Shown one piece after another: positions 33,912 to 43,735 of a stretch of DNA of 64,000 nt. This DNA is from Lewinellaceae bacterium. Lineage in GTDB: Bacteria; Bacteroidota; Bacteroidia; Chitinophagales; Saprospiraceae. A program made the position numbers and the translations under genes. Under the pieces are notes generated by a model that saw only the letters and a program-made list of their open reading frames with translations, was not told the origin of the DNA and did no database searches. Position 1 is the first letter of the stretch. Every line of letters begins with the position of its first letter. Location of the stretch: NCBI GenBank assembly GCA_020636075.1, contig JACJYO010000013.1:62001-126000 (forward strand), read 5' to 3'.

Positions 33912-34298
33912 ATGGCAGATTTGAAAGCACTGGCCGAACAACTGGTAAGCCTTACCATTAAAGAGGCCAACGAACTGGGCAACATCTTGAAGGATGAATA
34001 TGGCATTGAACCGGCTGCTTCCGCAGTAGCAGTCGCTGCAGGCCCCGCTGCCGGCGGTGGCGGCGGCGAAGCTGCTCCGGCCGAAAAAACGGAATTCGAT
34101 GTCTTCCTGAAAGACGTAGGCGCAAACAAACTCAACGTCGTGAAAGAGGTGAAAAACATCCTCGGCCTGGGTTTGAAAGAGGCTAAAGATCTGGTAGACG
34201 GTGCTCCAAGCGAACTGAAAACCGGCGTGAATAAAGCAGAAGCAGAATCGATCAAAACTGCTTTGGAAGGCGCTGGTGCTGTAGTCGAGATTAAGTAA
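33912..34298 (+). CDS. rplL: 50S ribosomal protein L7/L12
   Basis: 128 residues from ATG 33912 (MADLKALAEQLVSLT); the longer frame upstream is untranslated leader. The N-terminal dimerisation domain, an Ala/Gly-rich hinge (about 38-54) and the C-terminal factor-binding domain with GLGLKEAKDLVDGAPSELK are all present. Multiple copies form the stalk that recruits translation GTPases, including EF-Tu from this cluster. Confidence 0.98.
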   Translation: MADLKALAEQLVSLTIKEANELGNILKDEYGIEPAASAVAVAAGPAAGGGGGEAAPAEKTEFDVFLKDVGANKLNVVKEVKNILGLGLKEAKDLVDGAPSELKTGVNKAEAESIKTALEGAGAVVEIK

Positions 34299-34430
34299 GC
34301 GATCGGTGTTTGTGGCGCCTTCCTTCCCGAAGAAAGCTGTCCATGTTTTGTGTCTTTGTACAAGGCACGCCACCTTTTGACTTACGATTTCGACTTTATG
34401 TTCGGCACAACTACTTTTTTATTTTTATTG

Positions 34431-34493
34431 CAGACGATTGGGCTTAACGCATCCCCGACTTTGGGTCGGGTGCGTTAAGCCTATCGGCGTCTG
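34431..34493 (+). promoter_or_regulatory. Long hairpin between rplL and rpoB
   Basis: A 29-base arm (34431-34459, from cagacg to ccccgac) pairs imperfectly with 34465-34493 (gtcggg to cgtctg) across a five-base loop. No T tract follows, so it resembles an RNase III processing site or attenuator, like the element known between rplL and rpoB in enterobacteria. The rest of the 327-base gap shows no gene. Confidence 0.6.
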
Positions 34494-34625
34494 TACCGGT
34501 GCAGGTAGGAAAACTTTTTCAGCAGTTCAAACGTTTAGTTTGTACTCCTTTCCTCCCGCCTTCCCAACCCGGCCTCAAAAGACGAGGCCGATCTGCAAAT
34601 CGCACACAAGCATATTTTGCATAAA

Positions 34626-37600
34626 ATGACCAATAACGGCACAACCAATGGGGTAATTCCCAAAACCGGAGTTCAAGAGCGCGTCAATTTTGGTAAAATC
34701 CGCCTCGCCGGTCACTACCCCGACCTCCTTGAAATCCAACTCAAATCGTTCCAGGAATTTTTCCAGCTGGAAACTACACCGGAAAACCGCGCTGCGGAAG
34801 GCTTGTATAAGGTATTCACCGAAAACTTCCCTATCACAGACGCCCGGAATATTTTCAACCTGGAATTCCTCGACTACTTTGTCGATCCTCCCCGCTACAC
34901 CATCGACGAGTGTATGCAGCGTGGCCTGACCTACTCGGTGCCACTCAAAGCAAAACTCCGTCTGTCGTGTAACGATGAGGAACACATCGACTTCCAGACG
35001 ATCGTTCAGGATGTGTTTCTGGGCAATATTCCCTACATGACCCCCAAAGGCACCTTTGTCATCAACGGGGCCGAGCGGGTTATTGTATCCCAGTTGCACC
35101 GTTCGCCTGGCGTATTCTTTGGCCAAAGTTTTCACCCGAACGGCACCAAGATTTACAGTGCCCGGGTGATTCCGTTCAAAGGCGCCTGGATGGAATTTGC
35201 CACCGACATCAACCTCGTGATGTATGCGTACATCGACCGGAAAAAGAAATTTCCTGTCACCACGCTGCTGCGCGCTATTGGGTTTGACTCGGACAAAGCC
35301 ATTCTCGACCTGTTCAATCTTGCCGATGAGGTGCCCTGCACCCGGGAAAATCTCGAGGCTGCCATCGGGCGGAAACTCGCAGCCCGTGTGTTGAAAAGCT
35401 GGACGGAAGACTTCGTTGACGAAGATACCGGTGAGGTTGTAACTATCCCGCGTAACGAAGTTATTCTCGAGCGCGACACCATGATCGACGAGGAAAATAT
35501 CGAACAGATCCTCGATGCCGGTACGACGACGATTATCCTTCAGCGCACGGATATCGATGAAGACTTTTCGATCATCTACAACACGCTGCAAAAAGACCCG
35601 ACTTCGAGCGAACTTGAAGCCGTGACATATATCTACCGTCAACTGCGCGGTTCTGATCCGCCCGATGATGAAACTGCACGCGGCATCATCGACAAGCTCT
35701 TCTTCTCCGACAAGCGGTACAACCTCGGTGAAGTAGGTCGCTTTAAGATCAACCGCAAACTGAAACTGGACATTGATACCGATAACCTGGTATTGACGAA
35801 AGAGGACATTATCGCCATCGTTCGTTACATCGTCAGCTTGATCAATAACAAGGCTGAGATTGACGATATCGACCACTTGTCGAACCGCCGTGTGCGTACA
35901 GTGGGCGAGCAATTGTATGCTCAGTTCGGCGTTGGTTTGGCCCGTATGGCCCGTACCATCCGCGAACGGATGAATGTGCGCGACAACGAGGTATTCACGC
36001 CGGTCGACCTGATCAATGCGCGTACGTTGTCGTCTGTGATCAACTCCTTTTTTGGCACCAGCCAGTTGTCGCAGTTTCTGGATCAGACCAATCCGCTTTC
36101 CGAAATTACCCACAAACGGCGTATTTCGGCACTTGGCCCCGGTGGTCTGAGCCGCGAACGTGCTGGTTTTGAGGTGCGTGACGTACACTACTCCCACTAT
36201 GGCCGTCTTTGCACCATTGAAACGCCGGAGGGCCCGAACATCGGTCTGATCTCCACGTTGTGCACACACGCCAAGATCAACAAAATGGGTTTTCTCGAAA
36301 CCCCATACCGTCAGGTAAAAGAGGGTAAGGTGGTCATGGCGGGTGATGTTGAGTACTTGTCGGCTGAAGCGGAAGATTTCCGCAAGATCGCACAGGCCAA
36401 CACGCCGGTGAATGAAAAAGGCGCTTTCATGGAAGACCGCGTTCGCTCCCGGGAGCATGGCGACTTCCCTATCCTGACGCCCGATGAGGTGGAATACATC
36501 GATGTAGCACCCAACCAAATTGTGGGTGTTTCAGCCTCGCTGATTCCGTTCCTTGAAAACGATGATGCCAACCGTGCCCTCATGGGCTCCAACATGCAAC
36601 GGCAGGCTGTGCCGCTTATCCGCCCAAGCTCGCCGATCGTAGGTACGGGCCTGGAGGCCAAAGTGGCGCGCGATAGCCGCATGTTGATCAACGCTGAGGG
36701 TTCCGGAGTGGTGGAATATGTGGATGCCAACGAGATTATCATCCACTACGACCGCACCGAGGAAGACCAACTGGTTTCTTTTGAAGATGCGCGCAAAACC
36801 TATAACCTGACCAAGTTCATGCGGACCAACCAAGGTACCTGCATCAACCTGAAGCCCATCGTCCGTCGTGGACAACGGGTGGACGAAGGGGATATTCTTT
36901 GCGAAGGCTACGCTACTGAAAACGGCGAATTGGCCTTGGGCCAAAACCTGAAAGTGGCCTTCATGCCCTGGAAAGGTTACAACTTCGAGGATGCCATCGT
37001 GCTCTCCGAACGCGTTGTTCAGGAAGACGTATTCACTTCCATCCACATCGAACACTTCGAAATGGATGTACGGGATACCAAACTCGGTGAAGAAGAACTC
37101 ACTGCTGATATTCCGAACGTGAGTGAAGACGCCACCAAGGACCTCGACGAAAACGGTATCATCCGTATCGGCGCATGGGCCAAGGAAGGTGATATTTTGA
37201 TCGGTAAAATCACGCCGAAAGGGGAGACCGACCCGACTCCGGAGGAAAAACTGCTGCGCGCCATTTTTGGCGACAAAGCAGGCGACGTGAAAGATGCTTC
37301 CCTCAAGGTGCCGCCCAGTATTAATGGTGTGGTGATTGACAAGCAACTCTTCGCCCGCGCCAAGAAAGATAAAGTGCAGAAAGAGCAGGAAAAAGCCCTG
37401 CTCGATAAACTGGATGACGAGCACGCAATCAACCTGAACAACCTGAAAACAATCCTCGTGGATAAACTTCAGGTATTGGTGAAAGATAAAATTACCAACG
37501 GCGTACGCAGTATTTATGGCGAGGAAATGGTACCGAAAGGCACTAAACTCTCTATCCAGGTGCTGCGCGATCAGATTGACTACAGCCAGGTGGATTATGC

Positions 37601-38465
37601 CAACTGGACCGGTGAGAAGGATATCGACAAACCCATCGCCCGCCTGTTGCACAACTACAGCATCAAGGTGAATGAGGAAGTGGGCCGTTATAAGCGCGAA
37701 AAATTCAACGTCAGCATCGGTGACGAACTCCCGGCAGGCGTTTTGAAACTCGCGAAAGTATACCTGGCTAAAAAACGCAAACTCAAAGTAGGCGATAAAC
37801 TGGCAGGCCGCCACGGGAACAAAGGTATTGTGAGCCGTATTGTGCGGATCGAAGACATGCCTTTCCTTGCAGATGGCACGCCGGTGGATGTCGTACTCAA
37901 CCCATTGGGTGTACCTTCGCGTATGAACCTTGGGCAGATCTTTGAAACGGTTCTTGGTTGGGCAGGCGAGCGCCTCGGCGTCAAGTTTGCCACACCGATC
38001 TTCGACGGTGCAAAAACAGATGAGGTAGAACAGTGGATTGAGCAGGCCAGCTTGCCCGAACTCGGACAAACCTACCTGCACGATGGCGAAACCGGCGACC
38101 GCTTCCACCAGAAGGCTACTGTGGGCGTGATCTACATGCTCAAACTCAGCCACATGGTGGACGACAAGATGCACGCCCGTTCGATCGGCCCGTACTCGCT
38201 CATCACCCAGCAGCCACTGGGCGGTAAGGCGCAGTTTGGTGGCCAGCGTTTCGGGGAAATGGAAGTGTGGGCTCTTGAAGCCTACGGTGCTTCCAACATC
38301 CTGCAGGAATTGCTGACCTTCAAGTCAGATGATATTCAGGGTCGTGCCAAAGCATACGAAGCCATTGTGAAGGGCGATAATCTGCCGGAAGCGAACATTC
38401 CGGAATCGTTCAACGTACTGGTGCACGAATTGCGTGGCCTCGCTCTTGATGTGAAGTTTGATTAA
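34626..38465 (+). CDS. rpoB: DNA-directed RNA polymerase subunit beta
   Basis: 1279 residues from the ATG at 34626 (MTNNGTTNGVIPKTG); an in-frame TTG three codons upstream is not needed. The lobe and fork regions are complete, including the rifampicin-region stretch FFGTSQLSQFLDQTNPLSE, and HKRRISALGPGGL; the catalytic region has GYNFEDAIVLSERVV and the C-terminal clamp has KAQFGGQRFGEMEVWALEA. It forms the catalytic centre with beta-prime. The Gln/Asp/His pattern of the rifampicin pocket is the wild-type one, so no resistance change is visible. Confidence 0.98.
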   Translation: MTNNGTTNGVIPKTGVQERVNFGKIRLAGHYPDLLEIQLKSFQEFFQLETTPENRAAEGLYKVFTENFPITDARNIFNLEFLDYFVDPPRYTIDECMQRGLTYSVPLKAKLRLSCNDEEHIDFQTIVQDVFLGNIPYMTPKGTFVINGAERVIVSQLHRSPGVFFGQSFHPNGTKIYSARVIPFKGAWMEFATDINLVMYAYIDRKKKFPVTTLLRAIGFDSDKAILDLFNLADEVPCTRENLEAAIGRKLAARVLKSWTEDFVDEDTGEVVTIPRNEVILERDTMIDEENIEQILDAGTTTIILQRTDIDEDFSIIYNTLQKDPTSSELEAVTYIYRQLRGSDPPDDETARGIIDKLFFSDKRYNLGEVGRFKINRKLKLDIDTDNLVLTKEDIIAIVRYIVSLINNKAEIDDIDHLSNRRVRTVGEQLYAQFGVGLARMARTIRERMNVRDNEVFTPVDLINARTLSSVINSFFGTSQLSQFLDQTNPLSEITHKRRISALGPGGLSRERAGFEVRDVHYSHYGRLCTIETPEGPNIGLISTLCTHAKINKMGFLETPYRQVKEGKVVMAGDVEYLSAEAEDFRKIAQANTPVNEKGAFMEDRVRSREHGDFPILTPDEVEYIDVAPNQIVGVSASLIPFLENDDANRALMGSNMQRQAVPLIRPSSPIVGTGLEAKVARDSRMLINAEGSGVVEYVDANEIIIHYDRTEEDQLVSFEDARKTYNLTKFMRTNQGTCINLKPIVRRGQRVDEGDILCEGYATENGELALGQNLKVAFMPWKGYNFEDAIVLSERVVQEDVFTSIHIEHFEMDVRDTKLGEEELTADIPNVSEDATKDLDENGIIRIGAWAKEGDILIGKITPKGETDPTPEEKLLRAIFGDKAGDVKDASLKVPPSINGVVIDKQLFARAKKDKVQKEQEKALLDKLDDEHAINLNNLKTILVDKLQVLVKDKITNGVRSIYGEEMVPKGTKLSIQVLRDQIDYSQVDYANWTGEKDIDKPIARLLHNYSIKVNEEVGRYKREKFNVSIGDELPAGVLKLAKVYLAKKRKLKVGDKLAGRHGNKGIVSRIVRIEDMPFLADGTPVDVVLNPLGVPSRMNLGQIFETVLGWAGERLGVKFATPIFDGAKTDEVEQWIEQASLPELGQTYLHDGETGDRFHQKATVGVIYMLKLSHMVDDKMHARSIGPYSLITQQPLGGKAQFGGQRFGEMEVWALEAYGASNILQELLTFKSDDIQGRAKAYEAIVKGDNLPEANIPESFNVLVHELRGLALDVKFD

Positions 38466-38473
38466 CGAATATG

Positions 38474-38518
38474 CCGGGCGACAGGCTCTCAAAGCTTGTC
38501 GCCCGGATAATACTTGTA
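38474..38518 (+). terminator. Terminator-like hairpin after rpoB
   Basis: Perfect 10-bp stem ccgggcgaca (38474-38483) with tgtcgcccgg (38497-38506) and a 13-base loop, with a T-rich stretch 12 bases later (38519-38525). It begins nine bases after the rpoB stop. If it ends transcription, rpoC needs another promoter or readthrough. Confidence 0.6.
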
Positions 38519-38540
38519 CTTTTTTCGACCGATCCAACAT

Positions 38541-39305
38541 ATGAGCGTCAGCAGCGTCCAGCATTTGCGCAGAGATTTTAACCTGCTCAAATTCCATACT
38601 AAGTGTTGGCTTGCCGGTAGCTACTTTACGCTCCTTGGAAAGAAAAAAGCAAAATTGGACGGGGTAGAGGTGTTGGTGCCATACGAGGTGACTGACATCC
38701 GGTTGCGGGGACAATTTCAAATAAAAAGCTACGAGAAACACGAGCGCCGTTATTTGAAAAAATATGTGCACCCGGAATCAAGTATTCTTGAACTGGGCGG
38801 TTGTATCGGCATTGTGGCCTGTGTGGCCAACAGCCTGCTCCGCCACCCCAAACGCCACGTAGTCGTTGAGGCCAACCCGGAACTGGTGCCTTACATCGAG
38901 CGGAATAAACAACATACAGGAAGCGCATTCGCTATTGAAAACTGTATGGTGTCGGATCAAGCGGAAAATGATTTTTACATCGGTCCGAGTATCGGCGAAA
39001 GTAGTGCCCGGCGGAAATCACTGAAAAAGATCAGTGTGCCCGGCAGAACGATCGCCCAGTTGGAACAAAAACACCAGCTGCAGTTTGATACGCTCATCAT
39101 CGATATCGAAGGCGCCGAGTTGGATTTCTTTCGGGAAAATAAAACCTGGCTCCGGCGTTTGAACACCGTAATCCTGGAAACCCACCCGCACCCGGAAATG
39201 CTTTCAGACGAGGAAGTTGCTGAGTGCCGGAATATCCTCGAGGAGGCAGGTTTACACCTCCGCGTACAAGCTGGCCCGGTTTGGGTGCTGACCCGCGACG
39301 TTTAA
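38541..39305 (+). CDS. FkbM-family methyltransferase located between rpoB and rpoC
   Basis: 254 residues from the ATG at 38541; a TTG nine codons upstream overlaps the hairpin tail. The methyltransferase_21 (FkbM) fold is shown by SSILELGGCIGIVACVAN (SAM-binding), VVVEANPELVPYIERN, VPGRTIAQLEQKH and DTLIIDIEGAELDFFREN. FkbM enzymes O-methylate sugars or small molecules and are usually found in polysaccharide or antibiotic clusters, not in the rpo operon. The gene separates rpoB from rpoC, which are adjacent in nearly all bacteria. Its codon use is looser than that of rpoB and rpoC. It may be an insertion now carried in the operon. Confidence 0.88.
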   Translation: MSVSSVQHLRRDFNLLKFHTKCWLAGSYFTLLGKKKAKLDGVEVLVPYEVTDIRLRGQFQIKSYEKHERRYLKKYVHPESSILELGGCIGIVACVANSLLRHPKRHVVVEANPELVPYIERNKQHTGSAFAIENCMVSDQAENDFYIGPSIGESSARRKSLKKISVPGRTIAQLEQKHQLQFDTLIIDIEGAELDFFRENKTWLRRLNTVILETHPHPEMLSDEEVAECRNILEEAGLHLRVQAGPVWVLTRDV

Positions 39306-39356
39306 TCCGCTCTGATAACCCCTTTGAAAATTTGACCACATTTTTAGCTCAAGCAT

Positions 39357-42300
39357 ATGCCGTTTAAAAAGAAAAGTAACAAAACTGATCAAAACTTCGA
39401 CAGCATTACCATTAGCCTGGCGAGCCCCGACGAAATTCTGGAGCGCAGCTATGGCGAGGTGCTGAAGCCGGAAACCATCAACTACCGCTCGTATAAACCC
39501 GAGCGCGATGGTTTGTTTTGCGAACGCATTTTCGGTCCGGTAAAGGACTACGAATGCTACTGCGGGAAGTACAAGCGTATCCGGTACAAGGGTATCGTTT
39601 GCGACCGTTGCGGGGTGGAGGTTACTGAAAAGAAAGTGCGCCGCGAACGCATGGGTCACATCAAACTGGTGGTACCTGTGGTGCATATTTGGTTTTTCAA
39701 AAGCCTGCCCAACAAAATCGGCTACATCCTCGGGGTTTCGTCCAAAAAACTCGAATCGATTGTTTACTACGAGCGCTACGTGGTGATCAACCCTGGTATC
39801 AAGGGCGATGAAGGAATCAGCCGCATGGACCTGCTGACCGAGGAGGAATACCTGGAAATTCTCGAAGGCTTGCCCAAGGACAACCAACTCCTTGATGACA
39901 GCCATCCCGATAAATTTGTGGCTAAAATGGGCGCCGAAGCGGTCCACCACCTGTTGAGCACGCTCAACTTGGATGACCTGGCTGCGCAACTACGTCATGA
40001 AGCCAATACTGAGGCCAGCCAACAGAAAAAAGCCGATGCCAACAAGCGCTTGCGCGTGGTAGAAGCATTCCGGAACGGCCTCGAAACTTCCGGTCAACGC
40101 CCGGAATGGTCGGTGATTCACTACCTGCCGGTAGTACCACCCGAACTGCGCCCGTTGGTGCCGCTCGATGGTGGCCGTTTCGCCTCTTCTGACCTGAACG
40201 ACCTGTACCGTCGCGTTATCATTCGCAATAACCGCCTCAAGCGCTTGCTCGAGATCAAAGCGCCGGAGGTTATCCTTCGTAACGAAAAACGGATGCTTCA
40301 GGAAGCCGTTGACTCCCTCTTCGACAATTCGCGGAAATCGAACGCCGTGAAAGCCGAAGGTGGCCGCGCCCTGAAGTCGCTGTCGGATATCCTGAAAGGT
40401 AAACAAGGCCGTTTCCGTCAAAACCTGCTCGGTAAGCGTGTCGACTACTCCGGCCGTTCGGTCATTGTGGTAGGTCCGACACTTAACCTCCATGAATGTG
40501 GTTTGCCGAAGGCAATGGCTGCCGAGTTGTTTAAGCCGTTTATTATTCGGAAACTCATTGAGCGCGGTATTGTCAAAACCGTAAAATCGGCTAAAAAACT
40601 GGTCGACCGCAAAGATCAGGTGATCTGGGAGATCCTGGAAAACATCCTGCGTGGTCACCCGGTAATGCTTAACCGTGCCCCGACGCTGCACCGCCTCTCC
40701 ATTCAGGCGTTTCAGCCCCGGCTTATCGAAGGTAAGGCCATTCAACTGCACCCGCTTGTTTGTACGGCGTTCAACGCCGACTTCGACGGTGACCAGATGG
40801 CGGTACACGTGCCGCTGAGCCACTCCGCTATCCTGGAAGCCCAGGTGCTGATGCTCTCGAGCCACAATATGCTCAACCCTCAGGATGGTTCGCCGATTAC
40901 CCTGCCTTCGCAGGACATGGTACTTGGCCTGTACTACCTGACCAAAGAGCGGCAGTCAATTCCTGAAAATCCGGTGCTCGGTGAAGGCCGGAAATTCTAC
41001 TCACCGGAAGAGGTATTGATTGCCTACAATGAAAAACAACTCGACTTGCACGCCGGTATCGAATGCCGTGTGGAGCAGGAAGAGAACGGACAGGTTGTGC
41101 ACAAGCGGCTCAAAACGACCGTTGGTCGGGTGCTGTTCAATCAGTCTGTGCCGAATGGCGTGCCGTTCATCAACGAACTGCTGACCAAGCGCAACCTGAA
41201 AGTGATTATCGGCGAAATTATCCAGCGCACCAATTTCCGACTGACGGCCGAGTTTCTCGATGCCATCAAGGAAATGGGCTTCGGATGGGCCTTCAAAGCC
41301 GGTTTGTCCTTTAACCTGGGTGACCTGATCATTCCCGAGTTGAAGAAAACCGTACTGGAATCTGCCCAGGAAGAAGTCGATGAGGTTTGGGAAAACTACA
41401 ACATGGGTCTGATTACCTACAACGAACGGTACAACCAGATCATCGATAAGTGGACTTACGCGGATAACCGCATCACCGACCGCCTCATGCAGGAGCTGAG
41501 CCAGCACAAACAAGGCTTCAACTCCGTATTCATGATGCTTGACTCCGGTGCACGTGGTTCCAAACAGCAGATCAAACAGCTGTGTGGCTTGCGTGGTCTG
41601 ATGGCTAAACCCCGGAAGTCGGGTGATACCGGAGCGGCGATCATTGAGAACCCGATCCTGTCGAACTTCCTCGAAGGGCTTTCCGTTCAGGAATACTTCA
41701 TCTCTACGCACGGTGCCCGTAAGGGTCTGGCCGATACGGCTTTGAAAACAGCCGACGCCGGTTACCTGACGCGTCGTCTGGTAGACGTAGCCCAGGATGT
41801 GGTGATCCGCGAAGAAGATTGCAGCACGCTGCGAGGTATCGATACTTCCGCGCTCAAAGAAGGTGACAAGATCATTCAGCAGCTGTCAGAGCGGATCAAA
41901 GGCCGGTTCAGCCTCCACGATATTTACCATCCGGAATCGGACGAACTGATCATTGCTGCTGGCGACTATATCAGCGAGCGTATTGCGATCGATATCGACA
42001 CTGCCGGTGTTGAAATGGTCACCATCCGTTCAGTGCTCACTTGCGAAAGCCGGCACGGCGTATGCGCCAAATGCTACGGTAAAAACCTTGCAACGGGCCG
42101 TGTAGCCGAGATGGGCGACGCCGTGGGTATCATTGCCGCACAGTCGATCGGTGAGCCGGGTACCCAGCTTACCCTGCGTACCTTCCACACGGGTGGTACG
42201 GCCATGATCGGCAAAACGGAAAACGAAATCGTTACCCGTAACGCCGGCAAGATCGAGTTCGACTCCATCAAAACGATCAGCAGTACCAATGCCGAAGGCG

Positions 42301-43661
42301 AGAAAATTCAACTCGTGGTTTCGCGGATTGGTGAACTGCGCGTAGTTGATCCGAAAACAGGCCGTATGTTTTCCCAAAATCACATCCCTTACGGTTCGAC
42401 TTTGTTTGTCAAAGACGGCCAGGATGTGGACAAGGGCGTGAAAATCTGTTCCTGGGATCCGTTCAACGCCACTATTGTTAGTGAATTTGCCGGTATCGTT
42501 AAGTATAGCAACCTTGAGGAAGGTGTGACCTACCGCATGGAACGCGACGACCAGACGGGCTTTGCTGAAAAAGTGGTTATTGAAAGTAAGAACAAGCGTA
42601 AAATACCGTCCATTGCAATCGTAGATGCCAAAACCGGTGATGAGTTGAAAAACTACACCATGCCGATCGGTGCCTACATTTCCGTGGACGATGAGGTCGA
42701 AGTGAAGGTGGGTAAACAGATCGTGAAGATCCCGCGTAAACTGGGTAAAATCGCCGATATCACCGGTGGTCTGCCACGTGTAACGGAACTTTTCGAAGCC
42801 CGTAACCCGTCCAACCCGGCTACTGTTGCTGAAATCGATGGTATCATTTCCTTTGGTTCCATCAAACGCGGCAACCGCGAATGTATCATCGAGGCTAAAG
42901 ACGGCCAGAAGCGCAAGTACCTGATCAACCTGACCAAGCACATCCTCATGCAGGAGGGCGACTTTGTGCGCGCCGGTACTGCCCTGACGGAAGGTTCGAT
43001 CGCCGTAAAGGACATTTTGGCCATCAAAGGCCCCTTTGCTGCCTCCTCCTACCTGGTGAATGGCGTGCAAGAGGTATACCGCTCGCAGGGTATCAATATC
43101 AACGACAAACACATCGAGGTGATCGTACGGCAAATGCTGCGCCGCCTGGAGATTGTCGACCCGGGCGATACGCACTTCCTTGCCGGCGAGCCGGTTGAGC
43201 GGAATGAGTTTATTGACTACAACGACTGGATTTTTGATAAAAAATTCGTCACCGACGCTGGCGACAGTTCCAAACTGCGCCCGGGCTCACTGGTTTCGCT
43301 GCGGCAAATCCGGGAAGAAAACTCCTTCCTCAAGCGCAACGATAAAAAACTGGTGGACTACCGCGATGCCCTTCCGGCAACGGCAGTGTCCATGCTGCTG
43401 GGTATCACCAAGGCGTCTTTGGGTACCGAATCGTGGATTTCGGCGGCTTCCTTCCAGGAAACGACGAAAGTGCTCAGCACCGCTGCGATCGCTGCCAAGA
43501 AGGACTTCCTCATGGGCCTGAAAGAGAACGTGATCGTGGGCAAGAAAATCCCGGCAGGAACGGGTATGCGCCAGTACGACCGTATTCAGGTGACCAGCAT
43601 CGAGCGGCCCTTCCGTGAACAGCGGGAAGCCGATGTGCTCATGCTGGAAGATGACGAATAG
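39357..43661 (+). CDS. rpoC: DNA-directed RNA polymerase subunit beta-prime
   Basis: 1434 residues. The N-terminal zinc-binding motif is CYCGKYKRIRYKGIVCDRCG. The catalytic loop NADFDGDQMAVH holds the three Mg-binding Asp. The bridge helix/trigger loop region includes GVCAKCYGKNLATG and the second zinc site, and AQSIGEPGTQLTLRTFH. It completes the polymerase core with the rpoB product. The start at 39357 is 51 bases after the methyltransferase stop. A strong terminator follows at 43687. Confidence 0.98.
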   Translation: MPFKKKSNKTDQNFDSITISLASPDEILERSYGEVLKPETINYRSYKPERDGLFCERIFGPVKDYECYCGKYKRIRYKGIVCDRCGVEVTEKKVRRERMGHIKLVVPVVHIWFFKSLPNKIGYILGVSSKKLESIVYYERYVVINPGIKGDEGISRMDLLTEEEYLEILEGLPKDNQLLDDSHPDKFVAKMGAEAVHHLLSTLNLDDLAAQLRHEANTEASQQKKADANKRLRVVEAFRNGLETSGQRPEWSVIHYLPVVPPELRPLVPLDGGRFASSDLNDLYRRVIIRNNRLKRLLEIKAPEVILRNEKRMLQEAVDSLFDNSRKSNAVKAEGGRALKSLSDILKGKQGRFRQNLLGKRVDYSGRSVIVVGPTLNLHECGLPKAMAAELFKPFIIRKLIERGIVKTVKSAKKLVDRKDQVIWEILENILRGHPVMLNRAPTLHRLSIQAFQPRLIEGKAIQLHPLVCTAFNADFDGDQMAVHVPLSHSAILEAQVLMLSSHNMLNPQDGSPITLPSQDMVLGLYYLTKERQSIPENPVLGEGRKFYSPEEVLIAYNEKQLDLHAGIECRVEQEENGQVVHKRLKTTVGRVLFNQSVPNGVPFINELLTKRNLKVIIGEIIQRTNFRLTAEFLDAIKEMGFGWAFKAGLSFNLGDLIIPELKKTVLESAQEEVDEVWENYNMGLITYNERYNQIIDKWTYADNRITDRLMQELSQHKQGFNSVFMMLDSGARGSKQQIKQLCGLRGLMAKPRKSGDTGAAIIENPILSNFLEGLSVQEYFISTHGARKGLADTALKTADAGYLTRRLVDVAQDVVIREEDCSTLRGIDTSALKEGDKIIQQLSERIKGRFSLHDIYHPESDELIIAAGDYISERIAIDIDTAGVEMVTIRSVLTCESRHGVCAKCYGKNLATGRVAEMGDAVGIIAAQSIGEPGTQLTLRTFHTGGTAMIGKTENEIVTRNAGKIEFDSIKTISSTNAEGEKIQLVVSRIGELRVVDPKTGRMFSQNHIPYGSTLFVKDGQDVDKGVKICSWDPFNATIVSEFAGIVKYSNLEEGVTYRMERDDQTGFAEKVVIESKNKRKIPSIAIVDAKTGDELKNYTMPIGAYISVDDEVEVKVGKQIVKIPRKLGKIADITGGLPRVTELFEARNPSNPATVAEIDGIISFGSIKRGNRECIIEAKDGQKRKYLINLTKHILMQEGDFVRAGTALTEGSIAVKDILAIKGPFAASSYLVNGVQEVYRSQGININDKHIEVIVRQMLRRLEIVDPGDTHFLAGEPVERNEFIDYNDWIFDKKFVTDAGDSSKLRPGSLVSLRQIREENSFLKRNDKKLVDYRDALPATAVSMLLGITKASLGTESWISAASFQETTKVLSTAAIAAKKDFLMGLKENVIVGKKIPAGTGMRQYDRIQVTSIERPFREQREADVLMLEDDE

Positions 43662-43686
43662 AACACGATAAATGACGGAATAATAT

Positions 43687-43727
43687 AGCGCCGCCCTCCC
43701 GGAGATCGGGACGGCGGCGCTTGTTTT
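43687..43727 (+). terminator. Intrinsic terminator after rpoC
   Basis: Stem agcgccgccctccc against gggacggcggcgct (one mismatch, about 14 bp, loop about 7 bases), then tgtttta. It lies 25 bases after the rpoC stop and ends the polymerase transcript. Confidence 0.88.
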
Positions 43728-43735
43728 ATACCTAC

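Noticed and set aside
36531..38174. Long minus-strand frames opposite rpoB, rpoC and tuf
   Set aside because: Strong codon bias in the real genes leaves opposite frames open. They show no domain and no expected neighbours.
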